A DNA stretch of 64,000 nucleotides from an uncultured Bacteroidales bacterium (lineage in GTDB: Bacteria > Bacteroidota > Bacteroidia > Bacteroidales > Muribaculaceae), in assembly GCA_900544535.1 (NCBI GenBank), contig UQVH01000001.1, positions 106,580 through 170,579 on the forward strand, read 5' to 3'. The notes below the pieces were generated by a model. That model was given only the letters and a program-made list of their open reading frames with translations, ran no database searches and had not been told where the DNA came from. The position numbers were made by a program, and so were the translations under genes. Shown piece after piece: positions 51,524 to 61,135 of the stretch (position 1 is its first letter; each line of letters begins with the position of its first letter).

Positions 51524-53518
51524 TTATTGATATCCGGGATGCTGCTGTCCGGCAAGACCGGGGTTGACATCCATGATATTGGTCTGGTGGAAGGGCATAA
51601 GCTCGGTCTTGTTTTTGGTCAGACCGTAGAAGATACCGGTCGCGCCTGTGATCCAAGCGTTTTCGTCGGCGATCCCGGCGATCTTGGTGACCGAGAGATT
51701 GCCTTTCTGACTGGAAGTGTTGATGCTGAACATGTTGAGAACGGTATATTCAACTTCCTCGGCTTCCACTCCGGCAGGCACAAGGCTCTGGTTGAAGTAG
51801 ACTTTGCCGTCGGCTTCGTAGAACTTGCATTTCGCCGATCCCTTTGATGCGGAGTTGAGAATGTGGAGATCAGCGATCTGGGCATCGGTCAGATCCATGG
51901 ATGCGAGGTCGGCTTCCTTAACATCGATATAGGGGAGGGAGATGTTGGGGTCCTTGAGTTTCGGAGTGGAAGTGATGCGGAATGCGCGGTACTGAGGTAC
52001 GTCGGCATATTTACCCTCACGCTTGCAGAGCTGCACCAATTTCTCTTTTTCGGCTATGAGGGTCTCGTACTGGATGCCCCAGCGCGGTAGGTCGGTGCGG
52101 CGCAGACCCTCGTTGGAGAGTTCGAGTTTACGTTCCTGGATGATGAATTTGAGGAATTCGTCGTGGCCGGTGGGGATGGTGCCCACTTTGGTAGCATCGT
52201 TGCGGAAAGCGCGCATACGCACCTGCTTCACTGCATCGACGGCTTCGGTGGTGGCGCCGTTGTTGAGTTCGTTGAGAGCCTCGGCATACATCAGGAGTAC
52301 GTCGGCATAGCGGAGGAAGGGCCAGTTGATGTCGCGGCGGGAGTTGCTTGAGCCGATCTCCGATTTCCAGTTGATGCGGTATTTGCCCACACCCATACCT
52401 GCGTAGGTGTTCATGCGGTAGGTGTCGCCTGCCTTGTTGAGGATGAGGGCGTAGTTGCAGACAGACACGTCGCGGCGCTGGTCGCCGTCCTCGAATTCAA
52501 AGTAGAATGTCGGCATGGCCATCATCTGCGATCCGGGTTTGCCGAGTGTCAGGCTTTCGCCCGATCCGGGCAGACCGTTGGTGTAGCCTGTGCGGCAGTC
52601 GATGGAGTTTGCGCCATACCAACCGTATTCAAACATTGTCTCCTTGTTGTACTGCTTGAGGGCGAGGTCGCGGAAGAGCTGGTCGTAGTTGTCGAGAAGA
52701 CCGTTCTCGCCTTTCTCAATGACGGCATGGCAGGCGTCGGCTGCGATCTGATAGAGTTCGCGGACGCGGGCTGCGTCATCGCGGCGGGCGATGCGGACGG
52801 TGGAGTTGTCGTAAGGGACAACGTCGAGATTCCAGCGCAGGGAGTAGCCGGCGGCATAGAGGGCCACGCGGGCAAGCATACCGTAGGCTGCGTTTTTGGT
52901 GAAGCGTTCGGGAGTGGTGAGGTAGCTTTCGCTGCGCCAGGGGCAGAGACGTGTGGCTTCCTGAAGGTCGGCGATGCACTGGTCGTAGATGACATCGCGG
53001 CTTACGCGCGATGACTCGAAGGTGGAGAGTTCCGAAGTCGGTCTGGTGGTGAAGGGAACGTCACCGTAGAAGCGGACGAGATTCCAGTAGGCATAGGCTC
53101 TCACTGCGAGGGCCTCCCCTTTGAGTCCGTCCACGTGGATGCGGTCGGCTTCGGTGGATACGGGGACTTTGTCGAGGTTTTTGATGCAGACGTTGGCATA
53201 TTCGATGGACTTGTACATCGAAGTGTAGACGTTGCTGAGCATACCGGTGAGGTTGGTATAGTCATAGTTGCTGACGTTGTACTTCGAGTTGCTTTCCTTG
53301 GAGGCGCTTTCGTCGGTGCCTTCGAGGAGCTGGTAGCCGAGTTCCTGATGGTGGAGCGAGGCATAGCATCCTGCGACAGTCATGTCTGCGCGACCGACTG
53401 TGTTGAATACCGACTGGCTGTCAGCTTTCGATTCGGACGGCATTTCGAGCCAGTCCTCGCAGGAGGTGAGTCCTCCGAGCACCAGGGTTGCCGCCAATAT
53501 GTTGAATATCTTTTTCAT
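51524..53518 (-). CDS. SusD/RagB-family glycan-binding lipoprotein
   Basis: A 664-residue outer-membrane lipoprotein with lipobox (LGGLTSCEDWLEMP) and the helical TPR-like SusD fold. Typical segments are ALAVRAYAYWNLVRFYGDVPFTTRP near residue 137 and WPFLRYADVLLMYAEALNELN near residue 395, with the C-terminal RRTDLPRWG and extended tail. It sits on the surface as a lid over the SusC channel and binds the oligosaccharide. Starts 19 bases after the susC stop. Confidence 0.95.
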   Translation of the reverse strand: MKKIFNILAATLVLGGLTSCEDWLEMPSESKADSQSVFNTVGRADMTVAGCYASLHHQELGYQLLEGTDESASKESNSKYNVSNYDYTNLTGMLSNVYTSMYKSIEYANVCIKNLDKVPVSTEADRIHVDGLKGEALAVRAYAYWNLVRFYGDVPFTTRPTSELSTFESSRVSRDVIYDQCIADLQEATRLCPWRSESYLTTPERFTKNAAYGMLARVALYAAGYSLRWNLDVVPYDNSTVRIARRDDAARVRELYQIAADACHAVIEKGENGLLDNYDQLFRDLALKQYNKETMFEYGWYGANSIDCRTGYTNGLPGSGESLTLGKPGSQMMAMPTFYFEFEDGDQRRDVSVCNYALILNKAGDTYRMNTYAGMGVGKYRINWKSEIGSSNSRRDINWPFLRYADVLLMYAEALNELNNGATTEAVDAVKQVRMRAFRNDATKVGTIPTGHDEFLKFIIQERKLELSNEGLRRTDLPRWGIQYETLIAEKEKLVQLCKREGKYADVPQYRAFRITSTPKLKDPNISLPYIDVKEADLASMDLTDAQIADLHILNSASKGSAKCKFYEADGKVYFNQSLVPAGVEAEEVEYTVLNMFSINTSSQKGNLSVTKIAGIADENAWITGATGIFYGLTKNKTELMPFHQTNIMDVNPGLAGQQHPGYQ

Positions 53519-53537
53519 GATAGTTGCTGATTATGGT

Positions 53538-56500
53538 TTAGAATGAAAGATTTACACCGATGACCCAGCTCTTGGCGCGGGGATAGGACGAGTTGTCGAT
53601 GCCCGGAGTCAGAGCGCTTGATGACACGGCGACTTCGGGGTCGTAGCCGGTATAGTCGGTGAAAGTGTGGATATTGTTGGCGGTAGCATAGAAGCGCAGG
53701 TTGCTCAGGCGGATCTTCTGGATGAGTTTCTTGGGAAGAGTGTAGCCGAGAGTGATGGTGTTGATGCGCAGGTAGGAACCGTCTTCGATGTATTTGCTGC
53801 TGTGGTCGGAGATGGCGGTCTTGTTGTTTTCGGAGATGTTCCACATGAGATTGCCGCTGTGCTGGCCGGGGTTGAGCTCGGCGAGGCGGGCGAGATTCTT
53901 GGATTCTTCGCCGGTTGCGGGATCGATCAGGGTGAAACGGTGTTTCATTGTTGAAAGGGTGTTCTGGTTGGGCAGATACGGGCCGATGAAGCGCTGGGTA
54001 CTCATGTTGAAGACCTTGTTGCCGTAGCTGAAGTTCATGAATACGGAGAGGTCGAAGCCTTTATACATAAAGGTGTTGGTCCATCCGCCGGTGAACTTGG
54101 GCGCAGCGTTGCCGATGACGGTGCGGTCGTTGACGCTCCATACGGGGTTGCCGTCCTTGTCAGTCTCTCCTGCTGTCGGTTTATATTTGGCGTCGCCGGG
54201 ACGGACAGCATTGCGGTTTGAGCCTTTGAGGTAGGCCACTCCGTCTTTGAGCTTATAGGTGCCGTCGGCCTGCTGGTCGAAGTCGTCGGTGGTGTAGATG
54301 CCGTCATATACAAGACCGTAGAACTGGCCGAGGGGTTTTCCCGGCTGGATCTTGAAGCCCATGCGCGATTCGTAGTCCTTGATCCAGGGGCTGTCGCTGT
54401 TGGCGTAGAGGCTGAGGACTTTCGAGCGGTTGAAGGCGATGTTGAAATCCATGGTCCACTGGAAGTCGCGGGTTGCGATGTTGACGGTATTGAGGACGAT
54501 TTCGACACCGCGGTTGCGGATCGAGCCGATGTTCTGATACTGGGTGGTGTAGCCTGTCGAGCTGGGGATCTTGTTCTGGATAAGCAGGTTGTCAGACTGG
54601 TTGTTGTACCAGTCGACCTGGAGGTTTACGCGGCTGTTGAAGGCCGATACGTCAAGACCGACGTCGAAGGTCTTGGTCTTTTCCCATACGAGGTCAGGGT
54701 TGCCGAGTACTGTTCCGGGGACATAAGTCGGGAAGTCAGTGGCGCCGTTGCCGTAGTGGCCCGAACCGTATTCGGTGGCATACATGTTGTTGGCGATCTT
54801 GTTGTTGCCGGCGACACCGTAGCCTGCGCGGAGTTTAAGGTTCTGGATGTAGTTGCGGGTCGGCTCCATGAATTTTTCTTCGGAGATGCGCCATGCGGCA
54901 GATACAGAGGGGAAGCTGTCCCACTTGTGACCCTTGGCGAATTTCGATGAACCGTCGCCGCGGATTGTGGCGTTGAGAAGGTATTTGCCTTCGTAGCTAT
55001 AAGAAACGCGACCGAAGACGGATACGAGGCCGACCTGCGATTTGGATGATTTGTATTCGTAGGGAGTCGAGATGCTGACGTCGTTGAGGCCGAAGTTGCC
55101 GTCGGGGAAGGAACGGTATTCGTTTTCAAGTTTCAGGGATTCCCAGTGGGTTGTTTCCTGACCGACGAGAACGGTGAAGTTGTGCTTCTTGTTGATGTCG
55201 AAAGTGTAGTTGAGGGTGTTGGTGATCTGCCAGTTTGAATCCTCGGCGTTGTCGCGTGAGCCGTAGCCGTAGGGGCTGTTGTTGGAAGTGGCGGTACGAG
55301 TCTGGCCGTTGTCCCAATAGTCGCTGCGGGTCTGGGTCCACATGTAGCTGCCAGCGGTGCGGAATGTCAGTCCCTTGATGATGTCGATCTCAAGGCCGGC
55401 ATTGACGGTGGCCATGCGTTTGAACTTCTTGTTGTCGATCGCATTGTTGTTGATGATGGGGTTGTTGGCATCATAGTTTGTGCCGCCGGGCATTGCGAGG
55501 AAATCGTCGGCGAGGTCCTGATGGAGCATCTGGTCGTTGGTCCACATCACACCGCCGGTGATGGGCTGAAGGATTGTCTGCTTGAGTGTGCCGCCGAGCG
55601 AGCCGCCGCCTTCGGTGGTGGTGGACTGGAGGCTGGTTGCGAAGTTGAAGCGGACGTTGTCGAAGATCTTGTGGTTGAGTTTGGCGCGGACGCTGTTTTT
55701 GGAGTAGTTATGTTTCTTCATGATGCCGTCCTCACCGGTGTAGTTGTAGCTTACCATGAAGTTGGTGCGGTCGTTGCCGCCGGTGATGCTGACATTGTGG
55801 TTCTGGGTGACGCCGGTGTGGCCGAAGACTTCGTCCTGCCAGTCGATGCCCTTGCGGTTGCCGTACATCTCGGCGATGCGGCGGTCGGCTCCGGTGTAGA
55901 AGTCAGCGTCACTGACGCTTCCGCCGAAGATGTTGGCGAAGTTGTCGAGGTTGCCGCGGAGGGCCTGGAATTCATACTGATAGCGCACGTAGTCCTCTAC
56001 GCTGAGCAGGTCGAGTTTCTTGCCGAGACGCGAGAAGCTGACATAGCCGTTGTAGCTGACTTGGCTCTTGCCTGATTTGCCTGACTTGGTGGTGATGAGG
56101 ATAACGCCGTTGGCACCTGCCGAACCGTAGATGGCTGTGGCGGAGGCGTCCTTCATCACGTCGATGGTCTCGATGTCGTTGATGTCGACGTTCTGAAGAC
56201 CTGATTCCATCTGGAAGCCGTCGACGATATAGAGAGGCTCGGAACCTTGTGTGATTGATGTACCGCCGCGGACGGTGATGTTGATGTCGGCACCGGGAGC
56301 GCCGCTCTGGGTGATGACGTTCACACCGGCAGCCTTACCTGTAAGGGCCTGTGCGGCTGTCGTCACGGGTACTTTGGCAAGTTCCGCACCGCCTACTGAT
56401 GCGGTTGCCGCTGTAAGGTCCTTGCGGCGGACGGTTGCATAACCGATGGCCACGACCTCGTCGAGCATAGCCGATTCGGGCTGGAGGGTCACGTTGATGA

Positions 56501-56807
56501 CGCTCTGGCCTTTGACTGCGATTTCCTGGGTCTGATAGCCGATGTAGCTGACGCGCAGGGTTGCGTTGGAGGGAACGTTCTTAAGTGTGTACTTGCCGTC
56601 TACATCAGTAGCCACACCTGTGGTGGTGCCTTTGATGATGACGTTGGCTCCGATCATCGGTTCGCCTTCGGTATCGATCACCGTGCCGCTTACCGACAGA
56701 GTCTGTGAGTTGACAGTGAAGACTGTCATGGCTAAAAGCATAAGGATGTACAACCGCCGGAATACGTTGAAACAAACGGTTGAGACACTACATTGCTTGT
56801 CTCTCAT
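53538..56807 (-). CDS. SusC/RagA-family TonB-dependent transporter
   Basis: A 1089-residue outer-membrane importer. After the signal there is a carboxypeptidase D-like domain (SVSGTVIDTEGEPMIGANV), then the plug with SusC signature (VGYATVRRKDL-like IGYATVRRKDLTAATASVGG, GSAGANGVILITTK) and a large barrel ending RAKSWVIGVNLSF with C-terminal phenylalanine. Length is typical. It imports oligosaccharides bound by the downstream SusD; the lyase and nearby hydrolases suggest a pectin-type glycan. Its leader is about 110 bases, with a -7 box at 56925-56918. Confidence 0.96.
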   Translation of the reverse strand: MRDKQCSVSTVCFNVFRRLYILMLLAMTVFTVNSQTLSVSGTVIDTEGEPMIGANVIIKGTTTGVATDVDGKYTLKNVPSNATLRVSYIGYQTQEIAVKGQSVINVTLQPESAMLDEVVAIGYATVRRKDLTAATASVGGAELAKVPVTTAAQALTGKAAGVNVITQSGAPGADINITVRGGTSITQGSEPLYIVDGFQMESGLQNVDINDIETIDVMKDASATAIYGSAGANGVILITTKSGKSGKSQVSYNGYVSFSRLGKKLDLLSVEDYVRYQYEFQALRGNLDNFANIFGGSVSDADFYTGADRRIAEMYGNRKGIDWQDEVFGHTGVTQNHNVSITGGNDRTNFMVSYNYTGEDGIMKKHNYSKNSVRAKLNHKIFDNVRFNFATSLQSTTTEGGGSLGGTLKQTILQPITGGVMWTNDQMLHQDLADDFLAMPGGTNYDANNPIINNNAIDNKKFKRMATVNAGLEIDIIKGLTFRTAGSYMWTQTRSDYWDNGQTRTATSNNSPYGYGSRDNAEDSNWQITNTLNYTFDINKKHNFTVLVGQETTHWESLKLENEYRSFPDGNFGLNDVSISTPYEYKSSKSQVGLVSVFGRVSYSYEGKYLLNATIRGDGSSKFAKGHKWDSFPSVSAAWRISEEKFMEPTRNYIQNLKLRAGYGVAGNNKIANNMYATEYGSGHYGNGATDFPTYVPGTVLGNPDLVWEKTKTFDVGLDVSAFNSRVNLQVDWYNNQSDNLLIQNKIPSSTGYTTQYQNIGSIRNRGVEIVLNTVNIATRDFQWTMDFNIAFNRSKVLSLYANSDSPWIKDYESRMGFKIQPGKPLGQFYGLVYDGIYTTDDFDQQADGTYKLKDGVAYLKGSNRNAVRPGDAKYKPTAGETDKDGNPVWSVNDRTVIGNAAPKFTGGWTNTFMYKGFDLSVFMNFSYGNKVFNMSTQRFIGPYLPNQNTLSTMKHRFTLIDPATGEESKNLARLAELNPGQHSGNLMWNISENNKTAISDHSSKYIEDGSYLRINTITLGYTLPKKLIQKIRLSNLRFYATANNIHTFTDYTGYDPEVAVSSSALTPGIDNSSYPRAKSWVIGVNLSF

Positions 56808-57045
56808 AATGGTATTGGTTAAAACAGTTAGAATATAGCACCTTATTGTGCGGTATTTAAGGTATGATGGTATTGACTATGGTGGGAATACGGGTCCGAA
56901 ACAAACAAACTGCGGTGCAAAATTAAATAAAAGTTAACAAATTACCCCCCCCAATTGGTTAAAATATGTTAATGTAACGATATTGTAATCGAATACCCTT
57001 ATTGTATTTAGTACACATCTGAAATACTCTCCGCCAAAATACAAG
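56808..57045 (-). promoter_or_regulatory. Upstream region and -7 box of the susCD operon
   Basis: TAATTTTG on the minus strand at 56925-56918 fits TAnnTTTG; a normal -33 TTTG is not present, consistent with activator-dependent expression. The leader between it and the start is AT-rich. No regulator gene (ECF sigma/anti-sigma, HTCS or SusR) is found next to susC in this window. Confidence 0.55.
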
Positions 57046-57106
57046 AAGCGGAAAAACTGCATGTTGCCGGTCATCACGCATGACGGTGGCAGCAGTTTTT
57101 CCGCTT
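57046..57106. terminator. Long perfect hairpin downstream of the hydrolase operon
   Basis: Perfect 15-bp stem, AAGCGGAAAAACTGC at 57046-57060 and its complement at 57092-57106; the interior can pair further (TGCCGGTCAT with ATGACGGTGGCA, imperfect). It ends the minus-strand transcript of the GH140-like and alpha/beta hydrolase genes and insulates susC. Confidence 0.8.
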
Positions 57107-57156
57107 TGTGCTGTTGTGACGGAAAGAGTGTTCAGGGAGTGTCTCTAAACATCCTT

Positions 57157-58602
57157 TTATTTTTCGGCGTCTTTTTCCGCGAGTGTCCGGAGGTCGACGG
57201 TGATGGAGGCGGGGTAGAGGCGGCGGGGGTCGAAGTAGCGGGCGCAGCTGTTGACGAGGTCGCTGAGGCGCGGGGTGACGCGCCCTTTGAATACTTCTTT
57301 GCCGTTGACTTTAAGACGTATCTTTTTGTTGAGGTTGACGAGACTGTCGTTGAGGTAGACGGTCAGGCGCCCGGTGGTGGCGGGGACGGAGGTGCGGGCG
57401 AAGCGGAGGCCGATCGGGAAGCCGAAACGGCTGTCGGACTCGGTGACGGTGTAGCTGACGAGGCTTACACGGATGTCGATGGTGTTGCCGTCGATGTCCA
57501 TGCGGTAGACGGTGCGTGAGTTGCTGTCATGGTTGCTGCGGGCGTCGACCCAGAGGTTGTGGAAGCCGTCGCGGTAGAGGCCGTCCATCTCGAAGTTTTC
57601 CCAAATGACATGGTGCGGCCAGGGGTTGCGGCGGTGAGTGACGAGCCAGGGTGTGGTGCGGGTGTAGTCGACGGCGTGGCCGCGGCCGGGCTGGATTTCG
57701 ATGTGGTGGACGTAGCCGTCGGGATAGAGGGCCTGAATGGAGTCGAGGGCTTGGCCGGTGATCTGCGTCAGGCGGTTGCGCAGGAAGCCGCTGTCCTGCT
57801 CGCCGGTATGGAAGGTGAATGCGGTGTTGCGGAGATTTTCGACGGGAGCGTTGACGAGGGGTTCGCCTCCGGCCATCGGTCCGGCCCCGGCAAGGTAGTC
57901 GGCGTAGAACGAGGCGAGGCGCTGGCTGCCGTAGCCTCCTTCGGAGATTCCGGTTATGTAGATGGCGTCGGGGTCGATCGAGTCGGTGCGCAGCATGATC
58001 TGGCGCAGGAGTTTGCGCCAGGCCCATTGTTTGGATTTCTGCCACCAGCGGTAGTATTGTCCGGTATTGGGGATCTGCGGGATTACGTAGATCGACGGGG
58101 CGTCATTGAAACTGCGGGCGAGTTTCAGGCCGGTGATCCATTCAGGATATTTCGGCCCTGAGCCGTGGAGGTAGATGATGAGCGGGTATTTTCCGCCGGT
58201 GCTGTCCGAGGGGGTGCCTTTGGTGCCGAAGAAGAATGGCAGAGTAGCGTCCGGTTCGAGGTCGGCGGGGAGCCGCCATCTGACGGCATGGTCGTTTTTG
58301 ATGGTGGGGGTGAAGCCGTCGAGCGGGGAGAGCACGGAGGGGAGTTTCTCTTCGTCGAATCCGGCGTTGGCCTGCTGCCATTGCTCCCAGATGCGGGCGC
58401 TGACTTCGGCTATGTGACGGGAGCTGACGGTCAGGTCGGAGGCAAAGGCGGCTGTGTCGCCCCTGAGAGCGGCGGCGAAGTGGTCGCGGATGGCGTTGTA
58501 GTCGATATTGTCAGGCTTGGCGCTGGTTTTGGCTGTGGCTACGAGGGCCTGGACGGGGAGAGTGATGATGAGGAGGAGGCGCAGGAGGCTGAGGCGTTTC
58601 AT
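57157..58602 (-). CDS. Secreted alpha/beta hydrolase (esterase- or peptidase-like)
   Basis: A 481-residue exported protein with a signal peptide (MKRLSLLRLLLIITLPVQAL). The alpha/beta hydrolase core has LIIYLHGSGPKYPEW with the oxyanion HG, and the nucleophile serine in ITGISEGGYGSQRL near residue 215; a histidine in GRGHAVDYTR near residue 305 may complete the triad. The last 120 residues form a beta domain. Its start overlaps the stop of the GH140-like gene as ATGA, so they are one unit; it may remove ester groups or act on the same glycan. It is not clearly a known carbohydrate esterase family. Confidence 0.75.
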   Translation of the reverse strand: MKRLSLLRLLLIITLPVQALVATAKTSAKPDNIDYNAIRDHFAAALRGDTAAFASDLTVSSRHIAEVSARIWEQWQQANAGFDEEKLPSVLSPLDGFTPTIKNDHAVRWRLPADLEPDATLPFFFGTKGTPSDSTGGKYPLIIYLHGSGPKYPEWITGLKLARSFNDAPSIYVIPQIPNTGQYYRWWQKSKQWAWRKLLRQIMLRTDSIDPDAIYITGISEGGYGSQRLASFYADYLAGAGPMAGGEPLVNAPVENLRNTAFTFHTGEQDSGFLRNRLTQITGQALDSIQALYPDGYVHHIEIQPGRGHAVDYTRTTPWLVTHRRNPWPHHVIWENFEMDGLYRDGFHNLWVDARSNHDSNSRTVYRMDIDGNTIDIRVSLVSYTVTESDSRFGFPIGLRFARTSVPATTGRLTVYLNDSLVNLNKKIRLKVNGKEVFKGRVTPRLSDLVNSCARYFDPRRLYPASITVDLRTLAEKDAEK

Positions 58603-60086
58603 TCGGTCAGATCTTTTTTAACGGGTGCGGGAAGAGTGGTCGGAATGGTGGTTGCGGAGGGTGAGAGATAGGCGGCGCGGCTGTCGGTGGCGATCAGGAC
58701 GCAGTCCTGAGCCGGGGCGCCGTCGATCTTCCGGGGATCGAGGGACAGTTTGCCGTTCTTGCGGCGCTCGATATAGAGCAGGGTGCCGTCGGCCGGGTTC
58801 ATGAGCCAGAGGTCTTTTTCACGACCGGAGATGCGCGAGAGGTCGAGGTCCATCGGGCGCGAGGTGTGGTTGTAGACCATGAGCCAGTCGGCGCCGCGGG
58901 TGGCGAGCAGACGGTCGTAGCGGATGCCGTTGTTGCGGACTATGAGGCTGTCGGCAACACGGTCGAAGTAGGGGAAAGCGAGGATCAGGTGCTTGAGGTG
59001 TTTCATCTGCCGGCGTCCGGGGTCGGAGAGGGCTTTCCACCATGGCTTGGCCTCGGCATCGGCGAAGTAGGCGGGGTTGACGCCTGGGCGGACAAACTGC
59101 ATGATGGCGTTGTGGCCGTAGGTGTGGCCGCAGGAACCGGCGAAGACTGACCAGTAGGCGTAGCGGCGGACATCAAGATCTGTCCAGCGGGGTTCGAGGT
59201 CGGAATGGAGGCCTTGTGGAATATCTTCGTAGCTCGGCTCGCCGTCGAGGACGGGCTTGAGCGGAGAGTGGACGGTGGCGGAGTCGACATACATCCAGGA
59301 GTCTTCCTCGGTGCCGTCGGGGATGGGGTAGTCTTTGTTGCCCATGCGCTGGTTGTAGCGGCGGTGTCCGCTCTGGAACATGTTGAAATCGAGCCATGGG
59401 CGGTCGTTGAACCAGCGGGCGGAGGTGGTGCGTCCGCGCGGATGGAAGGTCATGAGGTGACCGGGATCGAGAGCGCGGATCGAATTGGCCAAGGCGTCCC
59501 ATTCAGCGGTCCTGATGTTGCCCTGGATGTCACCGCCGATCATCCAGATGATGTTGGGGCGTGAACCGTAGCGGCGGGCGAGGAATTCGCCGTAGGCTCT
59601 GGCCTGGTCGCAGTTCATGAGTTCGGCTTTGACGAGACCGCCCCAGATGCAGTCCATAGCAATGTAGATGCCCTCTCGCTCGGCGAGGCCGACGATGTAG
59701 TCGAGGTGGTCCCAGTAGCCGTAGCCGGGCAGAGAGTCGATGGCGGCGAGGTTCCATCCGTCGGGGTGGGAAGGTGCGCCGTAGGTGTTGTAGGCGGGGA
59801 CGCCGTTGATGACCTGGATCTGCACGACGTTGAAGCCATCTTCGGCGGTGCGGCGCAGGTAGTGGGCTGCTTCGTCACGGTCGAGGCGTTCGGGCAGAAG
59901 CCAGCCGGTGTCGCCGAGCCAGAAGAAGGGAGTGCCGTCGGTGTGGCAGAGGAAACGGTGGTTGTCGGAAACGCGGAGAGGGCCGTGGGACCAGGGGCGT
60001 TCGGCTCCCTGCGCGGTGAAAGCAAGGGCTACAAGACAGACGGCGGTCACGAGGCGCGCAAGATACTGGTGGAAATTTTTCAGCAT
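58599..60086 (-). CDS. GH140-like glycoside hydrolase (DUF4038 with C-terminal beta domain)
   Basis: A 495-residue exported protein. The DUF4038 TIM-barrel begins SDNHRFLCHTDGTPFFWLGDTGWLL near residue 38, with DGFNVVQIQVING, YIAMDCIWGG and the glutamate-bearing LDGEPSYED near residue 290; the C-terminal 80 residues are the beta-sandwich usually annotated as a putative collagen-binding domain (DLWLMNPADGTLLYI). Characterised relatives (GH140, apiosidase) act on rhamnogalacturonan II side chains. Which linkage this one cuts is inference. Confidence 0.8.
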   Translation of the reverse strand: MLKNFHQYLARLVTAVCLVALAFTAQGAERPWSHGPLRVSDNHRFLCHTDGTPFFWLGDTGWLLPERLDRDEAAHYLRRTAEDGFNVVQIQVINGVPAYNTYGAPSHPDGWNLAAIDSLPGYGYWDHLDYIVGLAEREGIYIAMDCIWGGLVKAELMNCDQARAYGEFLARRYGSRPNIIWMIGGDIQGNIRTAEWDALANSIRALDPGHLMTFHPRGRTTSARWFNDRPWLDFNMFQSGHRRYNQRMGNKDYPIPDGTEEDSWMYVDSATVHSPLKPVLDGEPSYEDIPQGLHSDLEPRWTDLDVRRYAYWSVFAGSCGHTYGHNAIMQFVRPGVNPAYFADAEAKPWWKALSDPGRRQMKHLKHLILAFPYFDRVADSLIVRNNGIRYDRLLATRGADWLMVYNHTSRPMDLDLSRISGREKDLWLMNPADGTLLYIERRKNGKLSLDPRKIDGAPAQDCVLIATDSRAAYLSPSATTIPTTLPAPVKKDLTE

Positions 60087-60157
60087 GGTATCGTGATTTC
60101 GTTGGTTTTACAGATTTTACGTGAGGCGGATTTCCGGCCAATGACTGGACAGAAGTG

Positions 60158-60268
60158 CAAAATTAGCTAATAAATTGCTGATTAAGGTTAAGGAGAGGGG
60201 GCGTTTAGAAGATTTAACAAATCATGGTGTAAATTCGATTGTATATATAGATAAAATCCTTACCTTTG
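60158..60268. promoter_or_regulatory. Divergent promoter boxes upstream of GH140-like gene and DUF2795 gene
   Basis: TAATTTTG at 60165-60158 on the minus strand, and TACCTTTG at 60261-60268 on the plus strand with ATTG 19 bp upstream at 60238-60241. Both fit the Bacteroidota -7 consensus; the plus-strand one also has a near -33 box. Confidence 0.6.
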
Positions 60269-60309
60269 CGCCCACAAAAATTGAACATACACATAAACAC
60301 TTCACAACC

Positions 60310-60531
60310 ATGTACTGGACACTCGAATTAGCATCAAAACTTGAAGACGCACCCTGGCCCGCAACCAAGGAAGAACTTATAGATTACGCCATGCGCTCCG
60401 GCGCTCCGATGGAGGTCATCGAAAACCTTCAGGAGATGGAGGACGAAGGCGACACCTACGAATGTATCGAAGACATCTGGCCCGACTATCCTCAGAAAGA
60501 AGATTTCTTCTTCAATGAGGAGGAGTATTAA
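60310..60531 (+). CDS. Small conserved protein of the DUF2795 family
   Basis: A 73-residue acidic protein (MYWTLELASKLEDAPWPATKEELIDYAMRSG). It resembles the DUF2795 fold, small helical proteins of unknown function in many bacteria, here with an acidic tail DFFFNEEEY. The ATG at 60310 follows the promoter at 60261-60268. It is followed by a strong hairpin terminator. A 57-bp block covering its last codons and 3' region recurs at 63495-63551. Confidence 0.8.
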   Translation: MYWTLELASKLEDAPWPATKEELIDYAMRSGAPMEVIENLQEMEDEGDTYECIEDIWPDYPQKEDFFFNEEEY

Positions 60532-60564
60532 GCTCTGATTTTAGTGCAAATATTTAATAATCAA
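60508..60564 (+). repeat. 57-bp duplicated gene end, copy 1
   Basis: Last codons of the DUF2795 gene plus 33 bases of 3' region. It matches 63495-63551 at 55 of 57 positions; the two differences (60516, 60528) are synonymous third positions, AAT/AAC and TAT/TAC. Confidence 0.9.
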
Positions 60565-60596
60565 TGGTCAAACGAATCAAGTTTGTTTGACCATTG
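60562..60596 (+). terminator. Terminator of the DUF2795 gene
   Basis: Perfect 12-bp stem CAATGGTCAAAC at 60562-60573 with GTTTGACCATTG at 60585-60596, loop of 11, followed by GTGTTTTA. It lies immediately at the downstream edge of the duplicated block. Confidence 0.75.
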
Positions 60597-60893
60597 GTGT
60601 TTTATAGCCTTAAATAGCGCGGTTTGTTTGGCTAAAATCCGAGTATTTAGAAAGAACCGAGCTTTTGTTCGTATATAAATCTGTCAAAAGTTGCATATGT
60701 GAAAATGTCAGCGAAACAACGAACAAGCATAACGACACTCAGATTCAAACTCCATTAGCATAACATGAATATAGAATAGAATACCCGACAGGCAAAGCGT
60801 CTTTTGTTGTGAAATAAAACTCAAATCTCAAATTAATTTATTAAATTTGCATATGAGTATGTAATCCTCGTTAATTATGAGGAATCTACCTAG
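60597..60893. other. AT-rich gap with no recognised gene
   Basis: No open frame of interest. A -7 box TAAATTTG lies at 60842-60849 on the plus strand and could drive the remnant and the GH3 gene. The rest looks like degraded DNA of unclear origin. Confidence 0.4.
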
Positions 60894-61103
60894 TCTTATA
60901 TTGCAAATAGATGGAATTACTTGATAACCGCAGACCATCCGGTTACATTTCATAAATGGGTGGGCTCGTGCAACAATCCTGAGCTTCTGGCAATCGGCGA
61001 CAACAGTGCTTTGATATTCTACAGCGACTTCTATTATCCCGACGAAACCGGAGTGAAGCGCAAGACCATACTCTGCCGCGAAATCAAAGTGGAAATTGAA
61101 TAG
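60894..61103 (+). pseudogene. C-terminal remnant of a sialidase/BNR-like protein
   Basis: An open frame just after a TAG at 60891 reads WNYLITADHPVTFHKWVG ... NPELLAIGDNSALIFYSDFYYPDETGVKRKTILCREIKVE and stops at 61103. The final part (IGDNSALIFYSDF, then RKTILCREI) resembles the end of BNR-repeat exo-sialidase or related glycosidases, but nothing of the body of such a protein is present upstream. I therefore call it a broken gene end; a short real protein starting at TTG 60921 cannot be ruled out. The GH3 gene starts 33 bases later. Confidence 0.4.
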
Positions 61104-61135
61104 TACCGCTCACAATCTAAACAGACAACTGAAAT

